DNA from: Marinobacter salarius | Lineage (GTDB): Bacteria > Pseudomonadota > Gammaproteobacteria > Pseudomonadales > Oleiphilaceae | Direction: 5' to 3' | DNA: 64,000 nt | Assembly (NCBI RefSeq): GCF_032922745.1 | Contig: NZ_CP136693.1 | Coordinates: 3,968,001-4,032,000 of the forward strand | Part shown: piece after piece, positions 1 through 6,700 of the stretch | Numbering within the stretch: position 1 is the first letter of the stretch | Layout of the letters: every line of letters begins with the position of its first letter | The notes under the pieces: generated by a model | Databases searched by the model: none | The model's input: the letters and a program-made list of their open reading frames with translations, nothing else | Told to the model about the DNA's origin: nothing | Program-made: the position numbers and the translations under genes

Positions 1-1
1 C

Positions 2-1375
2 AATATCGGCAGACCGGTGAATCAGATTTTCTACGGGCCACCCGGCACAGGCAAAACCCATCATTGGCGTAATCACATCCAGCCAAAATATGAACGGGCC
101 GCCAGCCAGGTCTCAACGGGCGAATGGCTGGAAGAGCAGTTGGCCAATACGTCCTGGTGGGAGGCCGTGGCGTTAGCCCTCGCAGACCTGACCCAGAAGG
201 GAAAAAGTGCAACGGTCAACGAACTGTTGCTGCACCCTTACTTCAAGGCAAAGACTCGGGTGCAAGGCCGTGTTGGCAGCAATAACCTCCGCGCCCAGTG
301 CTGGGCCGCATTGCAGAGCCACACGGTAATGGAATCGGAAACCGTCAACTACTCACCGGATAAACGCCAGCCTCCGCTTATCTTTGACAAGAAACCCGGT
401 GGACAATGGATCTTCGCCGGTGACTGGGAGGAAGCCGGAGAAGGTCTTCGTGAGCAGCTGAAAAAACTGCAGTCGGGGCCTCAGAATGAGGAAAGCCGGA
501 TCAAACGACACCTGACCGTGACCTTCCACCAGTCCTACAGCTACGAGGACTTTGTGGAAGGCATCCGGCCGCAAACCACTGCCGAGGGCGGTATCAGCTA
601 TGAAGTACGGGATGGCCTTTTCAAAGCTTTCTGCAACAGGGCTCGGCAAGACCCGAACCAACGCTACGCTTTGTTCATCGATGAAATCAACCGGGGCAAC
701 ATATCCCGCATCTTTGGTGAGCTGATCACCCTGATCGAGGCCGACAAACGGGCCTGGTGGGATGAGGAGGGCCAGCTTGTGGACGGCATGGAGATCACCC
801 TGCCCTATTCTGGTGAGCGCTTTGGTGTGCCGAAGAACTTGGACATCTACGCTACCATGAACACCGCTGATCGCTCCATTGCCCTGATGGACGCGGCTCT
901 ACGCCGGCGCTTCCGGTTTATTGAGCTGATGCCGGAGCCAAAACAGATTACCGGCAACCAGGGGGATGGTTACATACCGGATGGTGAAGGAGGCTTGCTG
1001 AGCCTGCGCGACCTGCTGAATGCCATTAACCTACGCCTGCGTTATCTGCTGCACCGGGACCAGACCTTCGGGCACGCCTACTTCATGGAAGTGAAGGATA
1101 TCGACAGCCTGCGACATGCCATGGTCTACGACATCATCCCCATGCTGACGGAATACTTTTATGACGACTGGCAGCAGATTCGCCGGGTGCTGGCGGACGA
1201 CACAGCACCGGCCGAGCATCAGATTATTACCCGCAAGATTCTGGACCCCGGCCAGCTGTTTGCCGGCGCAGATGTGGATCTGCCAGAAAAACCCGACTTT
1301 CGAGTGAAACAGCCAGGACATATCACACCGGATGCTCTGCGCAAGGTCTATGAATCGCTGGAAACACCGGTATGA
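2..1375 (+). CDS. mcrB: McrB-type AAA+ GTPase subunit of a modification-dependent restriction system (5'-partial)
   Basis: This is the motor subunit of an McrBC-type restriction system. In the family, McrB recognises modified DNA, hydrolyses GTP and drives translocation for McrC. The P-loop GPPGTGKT sits about residue 7 counted from a GTG at 17. A Walker B-like ALFIDEINRG lies near residue 220, followed by ATMNTADRSIALMDAALRRR (sensor and arginine finger region), typical of McrB. The frame stays open upstream to the window edge, so the N-terminal DNA-recognition domain, which normally precedes the P-loop, is probably outside the window. The stop overlaps the mcrC start (ATGA), indicating translational coupling. 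The family is clear; the modification recognised cannot be read here. Confidence 0.88.
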   Translation, partial: NIGRPVNQIFYGPPGTGKTHHWRNHIQPKYERAASQVSTGEWLEEQLANTSWWEAVALALADLTQKGKSATVNELLLHPYFKAKTRVQGRVGSNNLRAQCWAALQSHTVMESETVNYSPDKRQPPLIFDKKPGGQWIFAGDWEEAGEGLREQLKKLQSGPQNEESRIKRHLTVTFHQSYSYEDFVEGIRPQTTAEGGISYEVRDGLFKAFCNRARQDPNQRYALFIDEINRGNISRIFGELITLIEADKRAWWDEEGQLVDGMEITLPYSGERFGVPKNLDIYATMNTADRSIALMDAALRRRFRFIELMPEPKQITGNQGDGYIPDGEGGLLSLRDLLNAINLRLRYLLHRDQTFGHAYFMEVKDIDSLRHAMVYDIIPMLTEYFYDDWQQIRRVLADDTAPAEHQIITRKILDPGQLFAGADVDLPEKPDFRVKQPGHITPDALRKVYESLETPV

Positions 1376-2607
1376 AACTGGTCAGCGCCGTTGAACATAG
1401 CTGGCTGAGTATCGGCAAGGACGATGACATAACGGCGGAGGAAGCTGATGCCCTGGCCGCCGCCGGGAGCATACTGCCCAAGAATTGCCTTGAGTGGAGC
1501 CGGAACCGGGTTAAGTTCCGGCAGTTCTGCGGCGTGGTACAAATTCAACAACGACTACAGATCGAGATCCTGCCCAAGGTTTTCCCCCATCAAACACCTG
1601 AGCAGCAACGCACGACTCTGATCGAAATGCTGGACACTGCCGGCGACATCGAGGGCTTGAGTACCCAGCAGGCCGGACTCGCAACCAGCAGCCATCGCTT
1701 ACTGGATGTGTTTATTCGCTACTATCTGAAACTGCTGGAAATACAGCTGCAACAAGGCTTGCTAAGGGACTATCGTGATGTGGACGATACGCTCGACCAA
1801 GTGCGCGGTCGCATTGATCTGATCCGCCAGCAGCGGGAAAACCTGTTCAAGCCGCAGCGCCTGGCTTGCCGATTCAATGAGCTGGTTGTAGATATTCCTG
1901 TGAACAGGCTTTTACACACCGCCCTGCTCTGCATGACCAATCTTGCAAGTTCGCCCATGCTTCGCCAACACATCCAGAGCATGCGGATGCGCTTTGGCGG
2001 AATAGGCATGATTCACAAAGGCGACCATTTGCCCCGCGCCGATGACCTGAACCGGATGCAACGCCGCTATGCCAGCGTAGTGGAGCTGGCCCGATTGTTC
2101 ATTGACGGCCAGTACATGGACGCTCGGGCCGGTCAGCAGCAGGTTTATAGCTTGCTGTTTGACATGAACCAGCTATTCGAGCGCTTCGTGGCTGTAAAGC
2201 TGCGGCCAACCGCCCGAAAGATGGGCCTGCGTCTGATGGAACAAGGCCCTCGCAAATTTCTTGGCGAAGACGATTCCGGCAAAGGCCGGCTTCTAATGCG
2301 CCCAGACATCAGCCTGCTGAATGCGCTGAACCGACCAGTAACCATTCTGGATACCAAGTGGAAGCTGCTGGATTCTGGTAACCCCATAGCTTCCCTATCT
2401 CCTGCGGACCTTTATCAGCTCAGCACCTATGCCAGCGCGTACCGCTGTGACCAGGTGATGCTGCTGTACCCGGAACAGGCTGGGTTTCGAGGAGAGTACC
2501 GGATGACATTAAATCTTGAAAAGCCCGTGACGCTGGTGGTGGTAGCGGTGCCTTTGTATGGAAAAGGGTTCTCGCTGCCACCTCAAGCAGTCTTAGAGGC
2601 AATGTAG
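1372..2607 (+). CDS. mcrC: McrC-type nuclease subunit
   Basis: This is the endonuclease partner of McrB; the two form a GTP-dependent complex that cuts modified DNA. The length of 411 aa is a little above E. coli McrC (about 350). The C-terminal half contains a PD-(D/E)xK-type core: RPDISLL near residue 312 followed by ILDTKWKLL near residue 325, giving the expected D...DxK pattern. The ATG overlaps the upstream stop by 4 bases. An 11-base gap separates it from the following coiled-coil gene, so all three may share a transcript. No truncation is visible. Confidence 0.9.
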   Translation: MKLVSAVEHSWLSIGKDDDITAEEADALAAAGSILPKNCLEWSRNRVKFRQFCGVVQIQQRLQIEILPKVFPHQTPEQQRTTLIEMLDTAGDIEGLSTQQAGLATSSHRLLDVFIRYYLKLLEIQLQQGLLRDYRDVDDTLDQVRGRIDLIRQQRENLFKPQRLACRFNELVVDIPVNRLLHTALLCMTNLASSPMLRQHIQSMRMRFGGIGMIHKGDHLPRADDLNRMQRRYASVVELARLFIDGQYMDARAGQQQVYSLLFDMNQLFERFVAVKLRPTARKMGLRLMEQGPRKFLGEDDSGKGRLLMRPDISLLNALNRPVTILDTKWKLLDSGNPIASLSPADLYQLSTYASAYRCDQVMLLYPEQAGFRGEYRMTLNLEKPVTLVVVAVPLYGKGFSLPPQAVLEAM

Positions 2608-2618
2608 GAAATTAAGTC

Positions 2619-3407
2619 ATGGATACAAAACCTTGGGAAAACGACAGCTGCGCATCCATCAAAGCGCATTTTGCAGTTTTTTCGATACCTCAAGCAGCGG
2701 CCCTGTGGTGTGGTGTCACTGAAGACCTTCTTGGAAAGATTGTAAGTGAATGCCAACAACTATCGTCAACCGGTTTTGGTCGAAGCGTGTGGGTGCACCC
2801 ATACATCCCCTGCATTGAACCGAGAAGCCGAGCTATTGCAGAAGCAATGGAGCATGGTGCACTGTCCTATGGACGTGAAGACGCCGAACCAGTTGATTCC
2901 AATGACTCAGTCGCTTTTGAGCGGAGACACTGCAAGGGTCGCGATCTAAAGCAATGGATGGAGGAGGCATTTCCTGGTGAAAAGCCAGCGTTTCTATTTG
3001 ATACCCATGAACGTGTTTCAGGCTCCGGCATAAGCCTTGAAGATTACCAAACAATCAAGGCAAAAAATGAAGCGCTTGAGCTGCGATTGGAAAAGGCGAA
3101 GGTTGAATACCGAAAGCTGAAGGAAGCTAACGCGGCTTTGATCGCCGAGTCCAATCGCCTTAAAGCCAACGTCAGCAGTGAAGCATCAGCTCACCCCCGA
3201 TCAGAAGTTAGTTATCAAAGGATTATTGCTGCACTGTTGTCGTCCATTCACGGAGAGTTGCCCAATGTTGAGAAACACCCGTCTTTTGCAAACGAATCAG
3301 CCCTAATTGAGGCGTTAGCAAGCCACTACGACGGATACGGAGGCCTCTCAACAAGCAACTTGAGCCGCAAATTTCCAGAGGCGAAACGGGCCCTCGAACT
3401 CAAATAG
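2619..3407 (+). CDS. Conserved integrative-element protein with central coiled coil, function unknown
   Basis: The protein has 262 aa and no enzymatic motif I can name. The N-terminal part (residues 1-60) contains FSIPQAAALWCGV, and residues 60-130 contain PCIEPRSRAIAEAMEHGAL and ERRHCKGRDLKQWMEEAFPG. This pattern recalls a family often found beside AlpA regulators and primases of integrated elements; that is from memory, not a search. Residues about 145-185 are charged and heptad-like (IKAKNEALELRLEKAKVEYR), predicting a coiled coil. The C-terminal 60 residues (HPSFANESALIEALASHYDG, then NLSRKFPEAKRALE) look like a separate small helical domain. It starts 11 bases after mcrC and ends just before the alpA palindrome. 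It could be an McrBC accessory or belong to the element's replication module. Confidence 0.6.
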   Translation: MDTKPWENDSCASIKAHFAVFSIPQAAALWCGVTEDLLGKIVSECQQLSSTGFGRSVWVHPYIPCIEPRSRAIAEAMEHGALSYGREDAEPVDSNDSVAFERRHCKGRDLKQWMEEAFPGEKPAFLFDTHERVSGSGISLEDYQTIKAKNEALELRLEKAKVEYRKLKEANAALIAESNRLKANVSSEASAHPRSEVSYQRIIAALLSSIHGELPNVEKHPSFANESALIEALASHYDGYGGLSTSNLSRKFPEAKRALELK

Positions 3408-3413
3408 CCTTTC

Positions 3414-3444
3414 CGCAATTGCAGAATGATCTTCTGCAATTGCG
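3414..3444. promoter_or_regulatory. Perfect 13-bp palindrome upstream of the AlpA-type gene
   Basis: The arms CGCAATTGCAGAA (3414-3426) and TTCTGCAATTGCG (3432-3444) are exact reverse complements, separated by the 5-base spacer TGATC. The site lies between the stop of the coiled-coil gene and the AlpA-type start at 3510. No T-run follows, so an operator is more likely than an intrinsic terminator. AlpA autoregulation is an inference. Confidence 0.6.
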
Positions 3445-3509
3445 ATGCTCTTAATACCCCCCTCCGACAGAATGCCAGCCATGTTCAACACGCCCCAGGA
3501 GGCACCAAC

Positions 3510-3713
3510 ATGGCTATCAAAATTCAGCGCCTACCCAGCGTTCTCGGAGTTACAGGACTGTCATACAGCAGCCTGAACCGCCGCGTCGCGAAAGGTGAAT
3601 TCCCAAAACCCATCTCACTTGGTCCGGGCCGAGCGGTTGGCTGGATCGAATCTGAAGTCCAGGAATGGCTCGCTGCTCAAGTCGAGGCAAGCCGCTCAGA
3701 GAAAAGCAAATAA
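3510..3713 (+). CDS. alpA: AlpA-family excisionase-like transcriptional regulator
   Basis: This is a small winged-helix/MerR-like DNA-binding protein of 67 aa. AlpA proteins of P4-like elements control integrase or excision genes. The sequence shows the family pattern: a helix-turn-helix around GLSYSSLNRRVAKGEFPKPI, then SLGPGRAVGWIESEVQEWL. The ATG at 3510 is preferred over upstream starts in the same frame because AGGAGG precedes it at 3497-3502 and the family is about 65-70 aa. It lies downstream of a strong palindrome and 14 bases upstream of the primase-like gene, probably heading the replication operon. Confidence 0.85.
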   Translation: MAIKIQRLPSVLGVTGLSYSSLNRRVAKGEFPKPISLGPGRAVGWIESEVQEWLAAQVEASRSEKSK

Positions 3714-3727
3714 GGAAGGGGGACCAA

Positions 3728-4621
3728 ATGAGATATGGTGATCCACGTTCCGCGTTTGCCGAACATCTAATGCTGCGAGGCCTACCTGTTGAAAATGGAA
3801 TTCTGGCAGATGGTGAAATCCACCGATTTCATGTAAACGGCGACAGACCCGGCTCCCGAAATGGCTGGTATGTTCTTTACTCCGGCCACATTTCCGCTGG
3901 CGCCTTCGGAAGCTGGCGGACTGGCACATGGGCAACTTGGTGTAGCCGGAATACCGATGAAATGTCACAAGGCGAGCGCTGGGAATACAAAAAGCGCCTT
4001 CAGCTCATTCATCTGCAACGGCAGGAGTCAGTGCGCCAAAAGCAGCACGAAGCTTCCTTGAAAGCAGAACAGCTTTGGCATAAAGCGAAACCGGCGAGCC
4101 AAACGCACCCATATCTGCAACGCAAAAACATCGGACCACAGCATCTTCGACAACTAGGGGGCCGCTTATTGGTTCCTCTGGTTGACCCCCAAGGAAGACT
4201 GTGGAACTTGCAGCTCATCTGGCCGGACGGCGATAAGCGATTCTTAAAAGGCGGTCGAGTTAAAGAGTGCTTCTGCGTAATACCCGGCAGCGATGTAGAG
4301 GCAGTTCTGGTGTGCGAAGGATTTGCAACGGGCGCATCACTTCAGCAGGTCACCGGTCATAAAGTTCTATGCGCAATGAACGCAGGCAACCTGCAGTCTG
4401 TGGCGTATACAGCCGGCTTTATTTCTGAAGGAAGAGTTAAACTCTGTGCTGACAATGACCACCAAACTGCCGGCAATCCCGGAATCTTTAAGGCACGATT
4501 GGCAGCCAGAGCAACTGGAGCGGACCTGACCTGGCCACCTTTCTGTGGCGAGAGCTGTGTCTGCACAGATTTCAATGACGCTTTCAACTGCTCACACGCC
4601 GCGAAATGGGGAGGCGTATGA
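3728..4621 (+). CDS. Toprim-domain phage/satellite primase-like protein
   Basis: This 297-aa protein is probably the primase-like part of the element's replication module. The N-terminal third (residues 20-90, with GWYVLYSGHISAGAFGSWRT) matches the aromatic-rich region found before Toprim domains in phage primases. The middle has SQTHPYLQRKNI and GGRLLVPLVDPQGRLWNLQL. The Toprim region contains EAVLVCEGFATGASL (metal-binding Glu) and VKLCADNDHQTAGNPG (the D-x-D motif). I chose the ATG at 3728 because of the purine-rich AAGGAAGGGGG just upstream; a longer in-frame start at 3665 would overlap alpA. Its stop overlaps the next start (ATGA). Confidence 0.82.
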   Translation: MRYGDPRSAFAEHLMLRGLPVENGILADGEIHRFHVNGDRPGSRNGWYVLYSGHISAGAFGSWRTGTWATWCSRNTDEMSQGERWEYKKRLQLIHLQRQESVRQKQHEASLKAEQLWHKAKPASQTHPYLQRKNIGPQHLRQLGGRLLVPLVDPQGRLWNLQLIWPDGDKRFLKGGRVKECFCVIPGSDVEAVLVCEGFATGASLQQVTGHKVLCAMNAGNLQSVAYTAGFISEGRVKLCADNDHQTAGNPGIFKARLAARATGADLTWPPFCGESCVCTDFNDAFNCSHAAKWGGV

Positions 4622-6114
4622 ACCCGACCAACTGTATAGATAATCTTCTAAAACCTCGTGAATTGGCGGCGGCTCCCATCCCACTGCCACCACCACTTCC
4701 AGTTGTTGAGCCTTTCGAGCCGGAAACCCTGCCCGCGGACATTCGCGACTTTGTAATGGATGTCGCTCAGCGCCAACAATGCCCGCCAGATTTCTGTGCA
4801 GTTGCTGCAATTGCGTGCCTTGGAGCTCTTGTAGGCCGAAAAGCATGCTTGGCTCCCAAACAAGCAGATGACCAATGGAGTGAATTCCCCAACATGTGGG
4901 CCGCATTGATTGGTGGGCCTAGCGCGATGAAATCACCGTCTCTTCGCGAAATGCGCTTCCCGCTTAATGAAATAGAGTCTGCGCTTCGTGAGGAACACGG
5001 GGAAAGTGTTTCGGAGCAAAAGGCTGAAGCCAGGCTCCGCAAGTTGGAAAAGGCAGAGCTTGAGAAAGCCGCTAAGGCTCATCTTAAAAATGGCGAGAGG
5101 GGCGCAGCGATTGAAGCCTTGAAAGCCAATGAAGACAGCTCCGACAGACAGCCGACCCTAGCCCGTCTGGTGGTAAACGATGCCACAGTTGAGGCATTGG
5201 GCGAGCGGCTGAACGAAAACCCGAACGGATTGCTTTTGATACGTGACGAGTTGTCCGGCTGGCTGGCCAAGATGAATCAGGAGGAGTATGCGTCTGACCG
5301 TGCCTTTTATCTGGAAAGCTTCAACGGTAAGGATGATTACACCTACGATCGGATAGGCCGAGGCACCATTCGTATCGAAAATTGCATGCTTTCGATTGTG
5401 GGCGGTATTCAACCCGCCAAAATCGCCCCAATCGTTCGTGGTGCCACTAAAGGCGCGACCGATGACGGACTGATTCAACGCTTTCAGCTGGCTGTCTGGC
5501 CGGACCCGGTTAAAGCCTGGAAGTGGCATGACAGGCCCGTGAACGCCGAAGCGAAAGAGCGTTATGCCAACGTGTTTAGACGACTCCATGCTTGGAAAGC
5601 CCGTAGCGAGAAAGGCGCACCTGAGGTCTGGCACTTTAGCCCTGAGGGGCAGAGTTTATTCATCAGTTGGATGGAAGAAATACAGGGCGAAGCCCGCAGT
5701 AGCAGGCTCGCATCGGTTATGGAAAGCCATTTGTTGAAAATGCCGAAAACAGTCAGTGGCCTGGCTCTGTTGTTCGCCATCATTAACGGCGAGCGAGATT
5801 TTGTCAGTGCCGAAGCCACCGCCATGGCACTGGACTGGGCCGATTACCTACGCACCCACGCCAACCGACTCTACAGCGCGTCTGTCGGTGCAGAGATTCA
5901 AGCAGCTCATATCATTCTGCGCAAACGGTCAGAGATTAACAGTCCCTTTACAGCTAGGGATGTTTACCGCAAGTGCTGGAGCGGTGTTGACTCAAGCATC
6001 ACACCGGAAGCGCTGGAAATACTGGTTGATCACCGATATTTGTTTGCTACCGACGTAAGTACAGGTGGCCGAGCCAAGATCATCTACAACTGGTGGGGAA
6101 ATCAAAATGGGTAA
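4618..6114 (+). CDS. DUF3987/YfjI-family replication protein of an integrated element
   Basis: The 498-aa protein resembles DUF3987 proteins such as YfjI of prophage CP4-57, usually encoded next to a Toprim primase and thought to be helicase-like ATPases. Visible landmarks are a proline-rich linker (residues 20-35), a region around MWAALIGGPSAMKSPSLREM that stands where a P-loop-like segment is expected, a charged helical insertion at residues 125-180, and LLLIRDELSGWLAKM near residue 210, a Walker B-like strand. GATDDGLIQRFQLAVWPDP is characteristic of the family. The start overlaps the primase stop, so the two are coupled. The mechanism in this element is inferred from family context. Confidence 0.78.
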   Translation: MNPTNCIDNLLKPRELAAAPIPLPPPLPVVEPFEPETLPADIRDFVMDVAQRQQCPPDFCAVAAIACLGALVGRKACLAPKQADDQWSEFPNMWAALIGGPSAMKSPSLREMRFPLNEIESALREEHGESVSEQKAEARLRKLEKAELEKAAKAHLKNGERGAAIEALKANEDSSDRQPTLARLVVNDATVEALGERLNENPNGLLLIRDELSGWLAKMNQEEYASDRAFYLESFNGKDDYTYDRIGRGTIRIENCMLSIVGGIQPAKIAPIVRGATKGATDDGLIQRFQLAVWPDPVKAWKWHDRPVNAEAKERYANVFRRLHAWKARSEKGAPEVWHFSPEGQSLFISWMEEIQGEARSSRLASVMESHLLKMPKTVSGLALLFAIINGERDFVSAEATAMALDWADYLRTHANRLYSASVGAEIQAAHIILRKRSEINSPFTARDVYRKCWSGVDSSITPEALEILVDHRYLFATDVSTGGRAKIIYNWWGNQNG

Positions 6115-6508
6115 ATGGTTGAGAAAAGTCCAAGAAATGGATCCAGGGAACCTGACTACAGAAACTTCTGTCAGTTCTGTCAGTGCCCTGACCAGCGTTT
6201 TTGCCGAGATTTCCAGTTCTGTGGGGCAACCCGAAGAACGGCAATTTGCGGGCGTAACACCCTTGCTCTGCCGAGCTGCTGACTTGATGAGGGAACTGAA
6301 TCTTATTCCCGGCCCCGGCAATGACGAGGGTTTTATTGATCGCATACTAGCTAGCAAGAGCAGCCGAGAGCGCCATCAGTTGCTGAACGGTTACCGGGAG
6401 GTATGGCTAGAGGCTGTGTTGCACAGCGATGTGCCCGAGCACGCCCTTGATAATGTTGGGCGGCGCCAAGCAAACCGCTGGCTTTATGAACAGAGTGTTG
6501 CGAAGTAA
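6107..6508 (+). CDS. Small protein ending the replication module, function unknown
   Basis: This 133-aa protein begins inside the last codons of the DUF3987 gene (8-base overlap), so it is probably cotranslated with it. Residues 18-40 are rich in Ser and Thr. The second half is helical (LLCRAADLMRELNLIPGPGN, then SSRERHQLLNGYREVWLEAV) and ends in GRRQANRWLYEQSVAK. I do not recognise a family. Position and overlap suggest a function with the primase and DUF3987 proteins; similarly placed small proteins of satellites are often accessory. A longer in-frame start at 6065 is possible but would overlap the upstream gene by 50 bases. Confidence 0.6.
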   Translation: MGKWLRKVQEMDPGNLTTETSVSSVSALTSVFAEISSSVGQPEERQFAGVTPLLCRAADLMRELNLIPGPGNDEGFIDRILASKSSRERHQLLNGYREVWLEAVLHSDVPEHALDNVGRRQANRWLYEQSVAK

Positions 6509-6562
6509 CGGTTAACATGATGCCGATTCTTCGAATCGTCCGAATATAGAGCGAAAATTAAT

Positions 6563-6700
6563 TTGGCCGGTCTGTACTGCAGCAGTAAGGGCACAATCCT
6601 GGGCTACATCGGCATGGCCATAGCGGATAAGAATTACCAGGTCATTATCGACGTTCATGCCTACGGCGAAGGCCAGGTCTGAACAGCACGCAGATTTACT
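6563..6700 (+). pseudogene. Fragment of a DDE transposase
   Basis: A short in-frame stretch encodes KGTILGYIGMAIADKNYQVI followed by IDVHAYGEGQ. This matches the conserved block of IS1182-like transposases (typically GYNG-AVD-KHQ-IV-AQAFGEGQ). The reading continues after a small frame change as EQHADLLV, which again fits the family. Nothing else of the element remains. The rest of 6509-6695 shows no gene. Confidence 0.7.
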
